Shown: positions 46,060 through 57,364 of the stretch, piece by piece
Layout: every line of letters begins with the position of its first letter
Position numbering within the stretch: the first letter of the stretch is position 1
NCBI GenBank assembly: GCA_007922225.1
Contig: ML679962.1
Span: 38,579,863 to 38,643,862 of the forward strand
DNA from: Emydura subglobosa
Lineage: Eukaryota > Chordata > Testudines > Chelidae
Length of the DNA: 64,000 nt
Direction of reading: 5' to 3'
Made by a program: the position numbers and the translations under genes
The notes under the pieces: generated by a model
Database searches by the model: none
What the model was told of the DNA's origin: nothing
The model's input: the letters and a program-made list of their open reading frames with translations, nothing else

Positions 46060-46720
46060 CAGGCGGTGGTGGTTTCGCACGTGTTTGGTTCTGCAAGTGG
46101 TGCCCTTTGTCGGGGCAGTGATGCCCAATGGCTGGAGTCAGTAAAGTGGCCTCTTTTACTGGGGCAGCGCAGCCCAATGGCCGGAGTAAGGCATGGCCTA
46201 CGGTTCCATTGGGTAGTGGGGCACTGCTTATGGGGGTGCGGCACCCAGGGTAGGGGGACTCAGACCCGTCCTGCTCCTCTGAGCCCCAGCCCAGGACCCT
46301 GCTGATGTCAGGGGTGTTTGTCACTGAGTCAGCGGGGCTCCGCCCAAAACACACTGACGGTGACTCTGCTGCTCCTCCTTTTACACCCCTCGGGCCCCCG
46401 GAGCTACTTTCTATCCTGTAGTCATTGATGATTCTTTGGGGTCCCCTGTCTGTGCGGCTCCTGATGGCTCGGTCCCTCTTCAGGGCTTGCCTGTCACCCT
46501 GGGCTCTGGCTGGGACTTGGCAGAGTTTGGCTCAGCCCGTCGGCATCTGCAGCGATCGCCTGGAGAGAGCCGGCGGTGTGCTTCCTCCCTGGTCAGCAGT
46601 CTGCCCCAGCTGCGCTGAGTCACTCCCTTTTATATCCAGGGAGATCAGGGAGAATTGTGTGTTGACACCGAAACATCCCAGGGGACTCTGAATGGGGGAC
46701 CTATGCCTTGTCACCATTGC
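46060..46720. mobile_element. G+C-rich LTR-like block with a short tandem duplication
   Basis: Two direct copies of about 45 bases (46099-46144 and 46147-46190) share ggggcag(t/c)g(a/c) and gcccaatggc(t/c)ggagt. A third partial unit follows. Further on a ttttatatcc TATA-like word lies at 46628. This composition and arrangement resemble the U3 region of an LTR, but no ends, primer site or target duplication were found. Overlapping frames on both strands carry no domain. Confidence 0.3.
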
Positions 46721-48149
46721 AGCCCATGGTCAGAGGTTAAATCTTAGAGGCTGAATTCTGACTTCTTTTCCAAAGTTAGACAGAGAAGTTCTGAAGACTC
46801 GGGTAAAGGAGACTATAGCTGAAAGCCTGTGAGAAGGAATTAGAGAATGAACTCACCACTCCTGCTGCGCACAGAAGGGGCTCTAGCGGTAGCCATGCCT
46901 ATCTCCAGTCAGTCAGTCGACAATTTCCTGTGCCTGCAGTTAAACTCTTCCAACTCTGTGCTGCTAATAGCCTCTCTTTCTGGGATACAGTCACGCTCTA
47001 AAGAACTTTGCTTTAGGAGCTAATAAAGTAACTGCAGTTTTTTAGTGTGTTTGTACTTCCGAAAAGTACCGGCAACAACATAAACCCACAACTTAACCAG
47101 GAATTGCGCAGAAGCCCAACGCAGAGATACAATCCTTCAGCTTTGTGGAAATAGTGGCTGCCAAAGGGTTAAATAGAATTGGCCACCAACGAAACAATTG
47201 TAATGTATTAGTATATGCAATGGTCTGCATAGGAGTTAACCTAGTGAGACACGGTCTGTTGAAAACTGAAACAATCTCTCCAAACAGTAGAGGGGATTAG
47301 GTGTCCAGATCCCTTTCCATATATGAATCTCTCAAACAGGACGCACATGTGTAATGGGCCAAACTGGGATCTTGAAATTCTGATTGTTCTAAGCTGCCCA
47401 CAATAAATCAATATTATTCTTTACCTAGAATCACCTTCACCTTCCTTGTTTTTATTCTAGGAGGGGCTGGTAGCATCATCTATTATTAAAGTTGCCAGAC
47501 ACTCCCCTTTATAAGTCCCTGTTTCCAGTTGCTTATAACTTTGCCAGACTTTAACTCTTTGGACTGACATTTTCCATGCTGAATTCTTCTTATTATTATT
47601 TTAAACTTCAGCCAAAATGATTTAGCCATTTCCTAGAATGAGGGGAGGTGAAAATTTGCTTTTCTGCCCAAGGAAAAAATGTCTTTCAAAGCTCTAGTGC
47701 CTCCAGGCTTTGGAGCAGGGATTTGAACTTTGACAAAGGGGCGACCTTCGTGTTCAAGATGTGCCTGTTGAAGATATGGCCACCTTATAAACCTGGGGGC
47801 ATCACAGGTCACACATAGGCTCATTAGAAACTTCTTACATTTTAGCAGCTGAATTCCACAAAGAACCTCCTTTAGCTTAGCACAAGGAAAATGTAAATCT
47901 AGCTATGATAAGTTTCTTTTTGTTTTTACTCCATTTTCCCTGGTTTTACTAAACCTTGTTCTTTTTAAGAAATCTGCTTTTTTTATGGCAAAGGTTCACT
48001 CAGTCCATCTCCAAGGAGAAATGATACCTGCAACCTCAAAAGCGAGGCATAGGAGGTCAAAAAAGTTCTGGAGCCTAGACATCCTTTCCCCTTCTCCCCG
48101 ACACCATTCATCTAGATCAATAGAATATCAGCAAAAGGGCTCACTCCCT
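46721..48149. other. unassigned non-coding DNA
   Basis: No gene, RNA or repeat terminus is supported in this stretch. Confidence 0.4.
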
Positions 48150-48159
48150 GTGAGGTATA

Positions 48160-48828
48160 TTGCAAAAAGGTAGATATGCACCAGTGGTAACAGCTAATTT
48201 AGACCCCCTCATTTTATATGTATGGTTGGGATTATGTTTTCCAATTTGCATTACTTTACATTTATCAACATTGAATTTCATCTGCCATTTTGTTGCCCAG
48301 TCACCCTGTTTTGTGAGATCCCTTTGTAATTCTTCACAGTCTGCTTTGGACTTAACTATTTTGAGTTGTTTTGTATCAGCTGCAAATTTTGCCACCTCAT
48401 TGTTTACCCCTTTTTCCAGATCATTTATGAGCATGTTGAACAATACTGGCCCCAATACAGACCCATGGGACACACCACTATTTACCTCTCTCCATTCTGA
48501 AAACTGACCATTTATTTCTACCCTTTGTTTGTTTGTTTTAATCTTTTAACCAGTTTCTGATCTATGAGAGGACCTTTCTTCTTATCCCATGACAGCTCAC
48601 TTTGTTAAAGAGCCTTTGATTTAGAACCTTTTCAAAGGCTTTCTGAAAATCTAAGTACACTCTAGTCACTGGATCACCCTTGTCCACATCCTTGTTGACT
48701 CCCTCAAAGAATTCTTGTAGATTGGTGAGGCATGATTTCCCTCTACAAAAACCACGTTGACTCTTCCCCAACATATCTTGTTCATCTACGTGCCTGATAA
48801 TTATGTTCTTTACTATAGTTTCAACCAA
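48160..48828 (-). pseudogene. CR1 reverse transcriptase, broken
   Basis: Minus-strand 48828-48562 encodes SQRGFCRGKSCLTNLQEFFE and RVYLDFQKAFEKVL (motif A, normally DFSKAFD). After a gap and frame change, 48473-48160 encodes HGSVLGPVLFNMLINDLEKG (motif B region), KFAADTKQLKIVKSKADCEE and WQMKFNVDKCKVMQIGKHNP. The catalytic FADD is FAAD, a single-base change of the second position of the first aspartate codon. Without that aspartate the enzyme could not coordinate its metal ions. Confidence 0.88.
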
Positions 48829-49649
48829 TTTGCCTCGTACTGAAGTTAGGCTTTCTGGCCTCGGAAGCCATTTTTAAAAATTGGCATCACGTTACCTACC
48901 CTCCAATCATCTGGTATGGAAGCGTATTTAAATGAGACTGTAGTTCTGCAATTTCGTATTTAAGTTCCTTCAGAACTCTTGGGTGAATACCATCTGGTCC
49001 TGGTGACTTCTTACTGTTTCATTTATTAATCTGGTCCAAAACCACCTCTAATGCCACCTCAATCTGGGATAGTTCCTCAGATTTGTCACCTAAAAAGAAT
49101 GACTCAGGTTTGGGAATCTCCCTTACGTCCTCAGCCATGAAGACTGATGCAAAGAATTGATATGGTTTCTCCTCAATAGCCTTATCTTCCTTGAGTGCTC
49201 CCTTAGCATCTCAATCATCCAGTGGCCCCACTGGTTCTTTAGCCGGCTTCCTGCTTCTTATGTACTTAAACATTTTTTTGGCTGTTACAGTTTTAGTCTT
49301 TGTCTAGTTCTGCAAATTCTTTTTTGGTCTTCTTAATGATATTTTTACACTTTACTTGCCAGAGTTTATGCTCCTTTCTAGTTTCCTCAATAGAATTTAA
49401 CTTCCACTTTTTAAAGGATGAATTTTGGCCTCTAACTGCTTTTTTTATTTTTTTGTTTGGTAGCAATTTTTTGGTCCTCTTACTATGATTTTTAATTTGG
49501 GGGTATACATTTAAATTGAGCCTCTATTATGGTGTCTTTAAAAAGTTTCCATGCAGCTTGCAGGGATTTCACTTTCGGCACTGTACCTTTTCATTTCTGT
49601 TTAACTAAATTCCTCATTTTTGTGTAGTTCCCCTTTCTGTAATTAAATG

Positions 49650-50340
49650 CTACCTTGGTGAGCTGCTTTGGTGTTCCCTCCTCCCCCCAGGGATATGTAA
49701 TTTTATTATGTTACAGTCATTATTACCAAGCGGTTCAGCTCTATTCACCTGTTGGACCAGATCCTGTGCTCCACCTAGGACTAAATCAAGAACTGCCTCT
49801 CCTCTTGTGGGTGCCAGGACTAGCTGCTCCAAGATGCAGTCATTTAATGTGTCCAGAAACTTTCTCTCTGCATCTCGTCCTGAGGTGACATGTACGCAGT
49901 CACTATGGGGATAGTTGAAATCCCCCACCATCATCATCATTATTATTGAGTCTTATTTTTTAGACTCTCTTATCTCCCTGAGCAATTCACAGTCACTATC
50001 ACCATCCTGGTCAGGTGGTCAGTAGTATGTCCCTACTACTATAGTCTTCTTATTCAAGCAAGGAATTACTGTCCATGGAGATTCTGTGGTACAGTTTGGG
50101 TCATTTAAGATTTTACTTGATTTGACTCTATGCTTTCTTTCACATATAGTGCCACTCCCCCATCAATACGACGTATTCTGTCCTTCTGATATATTTTGTA
50201 CCCTGGTATTACTGTGTCCCATTGATTACCCTCATTCCACCAAGTTTCTGTGATGCTACTATATCAATATCCTCACTTAATACGAGGCACTCAAGTTCAC
50301 CCATCTTAGTATTTAGACTTCTAGCATTTGTATATAAGCA
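49650..50340 (-). pseudogene. CR1 endonuclease, broken
   Basis: Minus-strand 50340-50250 reads NARSLNTKMGELECLV, the conserved start of the CR1 endonuclease. After several frame breaks, 49940-49650 encodes VGDFNYPHSDC, EQLVLAPTRGEAVLDLVLGG and NRAEPLGNNDC. GDFN, LD(L)VL and the SDH-like end (here NND) are the familiar catalytic-fold landmarks; the final SDH is altered. Confidence 0.85.
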
Positions 50341-50544
50341 CTTTAAAAAATTGTCACTTCTTAGCTGTCAGCCATTTTGTGATGTAATTGAATGGGACTC
50401 TTTCATTTGACTGTCTCTCATCAGATCCTACCCATATTTTATCATCTTTCATCCTCTCCTCCTTACTAGGATATAGAGAATCTCCATTAATAGATCCTCC
50501 CCTAAGGGATGTCTCTGTCCAAATCACATGCTCCTCCACACCTA

Positions 50545-50930
50545 TCAGCTTTCCCCCAGTCCTTTGTTTAAAAACTGCTCTATGACCTTTTTAATTGTAC
50601 ATGTCAGCAATCTGCTTCCATTTTGGCTTAGGTGGCGCCCATCCTTCTGGTATAGGCTCCCCCTTTCCCAAAAGATTTCCCAGTTCCTAATCAATCTAAA
50701 TCCCTCCTCCCGACACCATTTCATCCATGCATTGAGACCTTGGAGTTCTGTCTGTCTAACTGGCTCTACGCATGGAACTGGAAGCATTTCTGAGAATGCT
50801 ACCATGAAGGTCCTGAACTTCTCTCTTACCTAACAGCCTAAATTCGACCTCTAGGACCTCTCTCCTATCCTTCCCAATGTCAGAGGTACCTACATGTACC
50901 ACCACCACCGACCCCTCCCCAGCACTGCAC
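50545..50930 (-). pseudogene. CR1 ORF1 esterase-like domain, partial
   Basis: On the minus strand, 50910-50820 reads VVVVHVGTSDIGKDRRE, matching the block with the GTNDI motif of the SGNH-type esterase in CR1 ORF1 (Asn here is Ser). The frame 50805-50545 continues MVAFSEMLPVPCVEP, then NAWMKWCREEGFRLI and LYQKDGRHLSQNGSRLL. The DGRHL(S) histidine-containing block corresponds to the catalytic D-x-x-H site. The amino-terminal part is absent. Confidence 0.75.
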
Positions 50931-51010
50931 AGCAGTCTGTGTAGATGTTGAGGACTAAGGAAGTGAGTTTACTTGCTGGTGGGGACAGGTAACAAGTAAT
51001 CATACATTTA

Positions 51011-51240
51011 GGGTATGTCTACACTGCTGGCTCCACAGCGATCAATGCAGCAGGATCAATTGAGTGGGTCGTGGAGACCCGCTCAATCAATCCCAGATGG
51101 GCTCTCTGGTCGACGCCGTTAATCCACCTCCCCGAAAGGAGTAAGGTGCAATGATGGGAGGGCACCTCCCGTCAACACAGTGCCATGACGAGGCCACAGT
51201 ACGGCAGCATAAGTACCTCAACGACAATGTAGACCAGGCC
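51011..51240. mobile_element. MITE flanked by TTA (PIF/Harbinger-like)
   Basis: The left end GGGTATGTCTACACTG and the complement of the right end GGCCTGGTCTACATTG are imperfect inverted repeats. TTA is present on both sides (51008-51010 and 51241-51243), the target duplication expected for PIF/Harbinger elements. A further inner inverted pair (gatcaattgagtgggt and acccgctcaatcaatc) lies around 51055-51092. The 230-bp element has no coding capacity. Confidence 0.72.
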
Positions 51241-51243
51241 TTA

Positions 51244-52680
51244 GTATTTCCCATTCCCTCCTGCACCCCTTCACAGTAACCACAACTCGCCTCCTACACC
51301 TTTTCCATCTGCTCTCCCCCTACAGTCCCACCAGCTCCCTCTGCCAAGGGCTAAAGCACTTAGCTCTCTCCCCCACCGGCTTCTCAGACACATATACTCT
51401 GTCTGTCTCTTCTCATCCACTGGTGCCACCCTCCTGTAGGAACTTCTCTGGGATCTATGCTGGGTCCTTTTCACCCCAACCCGACCTCTTGACTCAGCAC
51501 ACCTTTCCATACCTTGTTCCCAGCCAAATAAAGAAGTTAGGAGCCAGCTTTGGTGGGTCCTGTTGGGAGCACAGGCCAGAGTAGAGGGTATCTGGTCAGG
51601 ACTCGATAGTGGAGTCCCAGCAGCCCAAACCCTTATTCTTTACTCCTTAGAACCCTCCCAGTGACTCCCACAAACCCTTGGATTTGGCTAGTGATCAGGT
51701 GAAACCCCAAATGGGAATTAGCTAATCCCAATGACTACTCAGATCCCATGCACTTGTTCCTGTAGGCTGCAGACTTTTCATCAGTGTACAACCAATCCTC
51801 CCCTGATACTTATTCTCCACAGCTCTGAATGAGTCGCACCCAGAAATAATGTATTATGCAGGAAATTGTGCAGTGCGATATCCTCTATGTAATCCCAAAT
51901 CCTAGGATTTTCAGACTCTCTCTAATCATGCAGTCCAGCATTTAATTTGGATTTCATTACAGTCAAACAGACATAAAAATGGAGATATTTCTACTATAGC
52001 ACCTTTTCTTTTCATTGACATGTCCTGGTTTTTTGTTATTTGTCCTCAGACATACTAGCTTTTCTACTGCATGGAATTCTATTTGTAATCTATCTGCTTT
52101 AGTACTCAGAAAGGATCTAAATCTTTCTGTACCAGATTGCCAGTCTCCATATTCGCTATGCTGCTACTGCAGCATGTTATAAATTCGGGTAATATTTCAA
52201 TATTATCACCCCAAGTATCTGTCACCCTCTCCTTCCTGAACGAGAGAAAATAAAACAGTAACAGGTTTATGAACAGCATATCAAAACACCGAGGAGCAAA
52301 TTTCAAGACTGTGCACCTACAAAACAATAAGTGGTTTAGCATCCCTAACTAAGGTTGTACAATATGCTATTGAATTTTATAGGAACTTCAGTATTTCATA
52401 GTTTTCCACAACAGGGACCCTTTTGCTCTGTTGATCTCCCCTGCCCACTCCGTTTTTACCTTATATTTGGGTTTTTTTTTTTAATGGTTAACACACACAG
52501 AATTCCAACTATTCTGAAGTCCCACAAAGTAATTCAAAATGGCTAGCAAAGCATCAGAAAACTAAGAGAACATTTTAGTTTAAAATGCATAGGAATTATG
52601 ACTTCTTTGTGATTCCCATTGTGATATTTCCGTATAATTTGAGAAGAGAGTATATGAAATAAAGATATTACAAATGGTTA
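51244..52680. other. unassigned non-coding DNA
   Basis: No gene or named repeat. The first part (51250-51520) is CT-rich, the rest A+T-rich. Confidence 0.4.
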
Positions 52681-52684
52681 GGAA

Positions 52685-53711
52685 CAAGAGAATAGAGTAA
52701 GTGACTCCACAGCCACCATCTCAATGGGCAGTGATAACAGCTCGATGTCTAGTCGGCAGCCGGTAACAAGTGGAGTGACCCAAAGATTGGTGCTGGGCCC
52801 AGTTTTGTTCAACATCTTCTTCGGCAAGTTTGCAGAAGACACTAAGCAGGGGGGAGTGGTAGATATGCTGGAGGGTAGGGATAGGATACAGAGTGACCTG
52901 GACAAATTGGAGGATGGGGCCAAAATAAATCTGATGAAGTTCAACAAAAACAAGTGCAGATTCCTGCACTTAGGACGAAAGAATCCCATGCACGGCTACA
53001 GACTGGGGACCGACGAGCTAGGCAGCAGTTCTGCAGAAAAGGACCTGGGGGTGACAGTGGACAAGAAGCTGGATATGAGTCAGCAGTGTGCCCTGGTTGT
53101 CAAGAAGGCTAATGGCATATTGGGCTGCATTAGTAGAAGCATTGCCAGCAGATCAAGGAAAGTGATTATTCCCCTCTATTCGGCATTGGTGAGGTCTCAT
53201 TTGGAGTATTGTGCCCAGTTTTGGGCCCGCCACTACAGGAAGGATGTGGACAAATTGGAGAGAGTCCAGTGGAGGGCAACAAAAATGATGAGGGGGCTGG
53301 AGCACAGGACTTATGAGGAGAGGCTGAGGGAACTAGGCTTGTTTAGTCTGCAGAAGAGAAGAATGAGGGGGGATTTGATAGCAGCCTTTAACTACGTGAA
53401 AGGGGGTTCCAGGGAGGATGGGGTTAGGCTGTTCTTAGCGGTTGCAGATGACAGAACAAGGAGCAGTGGTGTCAAGCAGTGGCAAAGGTCTAGATTGGAT
53501 ATTAAGAAAAAAAAATTTCCCTAGGAGGGTGGTGAAGCACTGGAATGGGTTACCTAGGGCGTTGGTGAAATCTCCATCCTTAGAGGTTTTTAAGGTGCGG
53601 CTTGACAAAGCCCTGGCTGGGATGATTTAGTTGAGGTTAGTCCTGCTTTGAGCAGGGGGTTGGACTGGATGACCTCCTGAGGTCCCTTCCAAGCCTCATC
53701 TTCTATGATTC
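52685..53711 (+). mobile_element. CR1 LINE 3' third with a long open frame
   Basis: This 5'-truncated CR1 begins within RT and runs to a complete 3' end (tcctgaggtcccttccaagc, then ttctatgatt). The tail is close to that of the copies at 881-1158 and 19762-20217, so it is one of the younger insertions in the window. It lies on the plus strand. Confidence 0.93.
52724..53524 (+). pseudogene. CR1 ORF2 C-terminal half, 266-codon open frame
   Basis: The frame encodes PVTSGVTQRLVLGPVLFNIF (RT motif B region), then KFAEDTKQGGVVDMLEG, the thumb (LGSSSAEKDLGVTVDKKLDM, SRKVIIPLYSALVRSHLEYC), [20 protein letters not shown] and [10 protein letters not shown]. Two lesions disable it: about 17 residues between LFNIF and KFAED are missing compared with other CR1, and FADD has become FAED. 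A frameshift in an A-run at about 53508-53516 (aagaaaaaaaaattt) separates the last 40 codons, found in another frame at 53520-53630 ([20 protein letters not shown]). It is the longest open frame in the window but not a working gene. Confidence 0.9.
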
Positions 53712-54182
53712 TCTCTGTCTAAATAGTCAGGGTATCCATTAGAGATATCAGGCTCTCAGACCTTCTTAAAGCTAAGGCTCGTCTCTACACTAACATCTCA
53801 GAAGCAACAACATATACTTTAAAAAATTATCTTAATTTTCTGTGCGTGATTTCAACCTCAGCCCTGTTGTGTCATTCACGTCATATTAACCCTCTCAGCA
53901 GTTTACGTTTGGCTGCCTGGAAGCAATGGCTGCTCATTCTTTCAGCTGTCTGTGCTATCCCTTACGATTCTTCATCTTGCTTCCAATTGTAGATTTGTGC
54001 CATTTATCACAAAACAATTTCTGCATCGTCTTGCTGTACTATAAGGCACATGTTGTTCATCGTTACTGACATTATTTCTAAGGAAAATAATGGCCTCCGG
54101 TTGTTGCAGTAAGACACTACTGTAGCAACGACATCGATCTATGTAGTCTCTTTCATCCAAAAAAAGCAGAGCAGAGATACAC
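53712..54182. other. unassigned non-coding DNA
   Basis: A single aaggctcgtctctacacta word at 53775-53793 resembles one end of the palindromic MITEs, with no partner found. Confidence 0.35.
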
Positions 54183-54184
54183 AC

Positions 54185-54272
54185 TCAAAGTCCAAGGCTA
54201 GAAGGGCCATTGTGAGGTCATCTAGTCTGACCTGCTGTACAACCCAGACCATCGAACTCCCCTGTTTGGACA
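54185..54272 (-). mobile_element. CR1 LINE 3'-end scrap
   Basis: The plus strand reads aggctagaagggccattgtg, aggtcatctagtctgacctg, ctgtacaacccagaccatcg, the complement of a CR1 3' tail like that at 10187-10260. Confidence 0.75.
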
Positions 54273-55989
54273 TACACTGTTCTGTAGGATTTCATGTGTG
54301 AATACACACACACACACTCAATAGGATTATACATAATACACAAATAGATTGTCTACATTGAATTGTATATTTATACATTTAAATTTACAATAAATAATAT
54401 GTAGACTTACCATGAACATTTACTTATCCAATTAATGTACTTAAAAAGTGGTCTGATTTGCAAAGGTCCTAAGCACCCAGCAAGTTTCATTGGCCTTAAT
54501 CAAGTCAGAAACACCTGTCTCCTGGGTGCGGCTATACTTGTAACTAAAACAACAGAACACAGGCCTCTGCCTAAGCTTTCTCTCCAAACAAAGCTGTGCC
54601 CAGGGATTCCTGCAATGCAGAAGCTGTGTTAAATGAGACAAAAACACTCAATGACAGTTTACAACATGAAGTTAATACCTTATCCACCTAGAACTTCGCT
54701 GAGAATGTAACTGCCCAAACTAGAATTTGGCTAGAACATTTGGGAACATATCACGAGACTTAATGATTACAACCGATCAAGTGTTTGATTATTGTGTCTG
54801 ACCTAAACAGTGAAACTGCCAACGTCACCGTGATGTTTCTATCACCATATTAAGGCACTGATTGTTTCCTGACAGAGAAGAATGGCATCTCACCACCACC
54901 ATTGCCTTCAGCAGCTACAGTAACTTTCCTAGGTAATTCAGTGAGGCCCAGCTCTGCTTTGCTCATGAATTCTGACAAGAACAGAATCCAAACAGATGAC
55001 ACCAGTCTGCCAGTTTCTTTGCATACCAGTAGTAAAATAGCTGCACATACCCCTGTAGGTGAGCTACGAGTGAGGCTACAATTCCTGATAGACATCCATT
55101 TTTCCAATCTCAATCTTCTATAGAATGTGCTTGAATGCTCTTCTGACAGCACAATTTAATGTTTTGCACATGCAAAGTAAGATAAATGCTACTGAACAGA
55201 TTCCATAAGCAAACTCTCAAAAATGTGGTGCATACTTTTCTACTCCATTCCCCCAGAAAATTAGCATTTAAATTTATATGCATATTTTATACTGGAACAC
55301 AATTCATGTGTGTAGATAAGTGAAAATTTTGCATGCATAAATACTGTGAGCTTAAGATTCAAATGTCCATTTTGCTGTTTCTAATATATACAAAACTCTG
55401 GCCATCCATCCAAATCCATTTACAGATTAATAATGCCTGTTTGACCATTTAGGACCTGATTCTGCTCCTATTGAAGCAGAGCACAGGAGAGGGCCTTTAG
55501 AATAATTTTACAAGAGCTTATGGCTCCCAGGATTTACTTCAGATTTTTATTTTCTGTAATAGTTAAACTATTTTTTGGCTGCCACAGTCTGTCTATCTGT
55601 CCTGCTATTAGCAACACAAACCAATCCAGACCAAATTACTGGTACGGAGAAAGAGATCAGGCATTTGACCTTTAAGCACTTATCAGTTATTTTAAACTGA
55701 ACTGCTAGCTACGTGCAGAGCTTGGTAGATACTTTTGCTTTAGCACTGAAGTATATGGGGCTCATTTGAAATTAATTGGGAAGGTGCTCAGACACTAGCG
55801 GGGTGGGTGTCAGCAGTGTAAAATCATGAGCTGGATAGTTTCATGATCCTGTGTGTAAGTGTAAGTGAGGTTCTCATATTCATCCATGCACTAACCCTCT
55901 CCAATTTAATCACATGCCTCGCAAGGTTAGTACATGAAGAAAGCAAAGCATGTACATATCGGCTAAGCAATCTCTATGTGGAGACTTAG
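54273..55989. other. unassigned non-coding DNA
   Basis: A short (CA)n run occurs at 54305-54320. The rest is A+T-rich and has a decayed palindromic-repeat half-site at 55452-55475 (gacctgattctgctcctatt). No gene is recognised. Confidence 0.4.
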
Positions 55990-56200
55990 CAATGTTCAAA
56001 GAGTGTTTGTAGGAAGGATGGAAACAGACTTCGGGCACAAGAGAGGTGGAAGAAATGGGATAAAACTAATAAATGGAAGATTCAAGCTGAATACCAGAAA
56101 GTCTCCTGAGCTCGAAGAAAGTCTCCCAAGGGAAATGATCTCCCTATTGAAGTACAGAATGGACAGAGCACTAGCAAATGGGCCTGGCACTCACACGTTG
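55990..56200 (+). mobile_element. old CR1-like ORF2 tail
   Basis: In the frame 55976-56266 the stretch RNGIKLINGRFKLNTRKS followed by SLPREMISLLKYRMDRALA resembles the CR1 tail pattern (RxNGxKLxxGRFxLxxRKxF...WNSLPREVVExxxLxxFKxxLDxAL) with several residues lost. Nucleotide similarity to the other copies is low, so it belongs to an older lineage. Confidence 0.55.
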
Positions 56201-56359
56201 ACAGAGGATGGCCTACAGAACCCAACAGTTCTTCAGTCTCTAAGTTGTACTATACTGTTACAATGATTTCATGTTCACTAGTTTGCACAGGACTTATAAG
56301 CCACTAAATCCCTCTTTAGACATTTTGAGGCCTTAAGTAGCACATAGGCCATAGGCTGG

Positions 56360-57359
56360 TGTAAAAGAGTGAACTCGCAGCTAGAGCACCTCCTTGTGGC
56401 TAGGCATGGCATAGCAGGCTCTCTCCTCTCTGGTGCCCCCTGCTAATTGTCGATCCAGCCCTGTGGTGGTCTCTCTTCCCATAATTCAGTCCTCTGGCCC
56501 TGTCATGATTCAGTCCCACTGCTTTTGGGGTAACAAAGGCCAACAAATAAAAGTCCAAATGTCCTTAGAAAAAGGTCTTTGGCCCTAACTCTGGACACTG
56601 TGGTCCTCACACCCTGCTCTCAGGGCACTATGGCAGCCTTGTCCCCTACTCTGGGCCTCATACCACCCTAGCAGGAGCTGGTAGTAGAACCAGGCTCTCC
56701 CACTCCACTGGGCTCCAGTCTAGGGACCCTAAGACAGGCGGCCAAGATTCACTGCACCTGACTCCTTGCTGCCACCTCCCTAGCCCTCCTCCTACCCATC
56801 CTGTCTGAGGCCTTCTCCCTCAAAACCTTTCTAGGTTCATCCTTCTCTCAGGGCTCTCCCCTGAGATCTCCTAACAAATTCCCAAACCATAAAATAGAAA
56901 CATTCAAGCCCTAGGAGGACAGCAGTGAGTGTCTTTATACCCCTCTCAGCTTTCCCTGTTCTGGTCCCTGACCGAATGCCTCCAAGGGGTCTCTCTTTGG
57001 AGGTCCAGTTCCTGTCTTTTTGACAGGGTTTCCCACCCGAGCCTGCTCTACTCTGGTAGCTGCTTGTCTCTCCTAGCCTCCTGCCAGACTTCTCTACTCA
57101 GGACAGGACCCCAGAGCCAACTCTCCCCCACACTTCTCCCTTGGCCCTCTGAGGCTCACTCTAGTCCCATAGAGTGAGGGTAAAGTTTCTCCCTGAAGCT
57201 GCCTTCTGCTCCAAACTTCCTGTTTAAAGTAACCTCCCAGCTGGGATTCATCTTGAATGAAGCCTGGCCCACTGGCCAGGCGCAGCCAGGTAGCCGAATT
57301 GGCCTCTCAGGCCCACATTAACCATTTCAGAGCCTGTGCAAGGGGTACTCCCCATCACA
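56360..57359 (-). mobile_element. probable solo LTR
   Basis: The 1000-base segment begins TGTAAAAGAG and ends CCCCATCACA, giving the TGT...ACA ends of an LTR. It is flanked by gctgg (56355-56359) and gctga (57360-57364), a 5-base direct repeat with one mismatch, as expected for retroviral-type integration. On the minus strand it starts TGTGATGGGG and carries a GGGTATAAAGAC TATA-like site at about 56932-56943, so I favour minus orientation. No internal genes are present, consistent with recombination between two LTRs. Confidence 0.5.
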
Positions 57360-57364
57360 GCTGA

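Larger units (their letters stand above)
48150..50950 (-). mobile_element. long CR1 LINE with ORF1 end and ORF2, lacking the 3' end
   Basis: On the minus strand, 50930-50545 holds the end of ORF1 with an esterase-like block, 50340-49650 the endonuclease, and 48828-48160 the reverse transcriptase. It is the longest CR1 copy here. Unusually for CR1 it is cut at the 3' side, in the RT thumb (after GSKLAVTTG), with no terminal octamers. Stops and frameshifts are frequent and the active-site box is FAAD. It shares the GKHNP landmark with the copy at 26018-27022, so both belong to one subfamily. Confidence 0.9.

Noticed and set aside
45854..46354. 166-codon minus-strand frame
   Set aside because: It overlaps the tandem-duplicated G+C-rich block, with repeated (T/S)xAIGxxCP words arising from the duplication. 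No domain.
26018..50950. Possibility that the CR1 pieces at 26018-27022 and 48150-50950 are one element split by an inversion
   Set aside because: They overlap by roughly 150 bases in the RT thumb region and differ in sequence there, so they are separate insertions of one subfamily.
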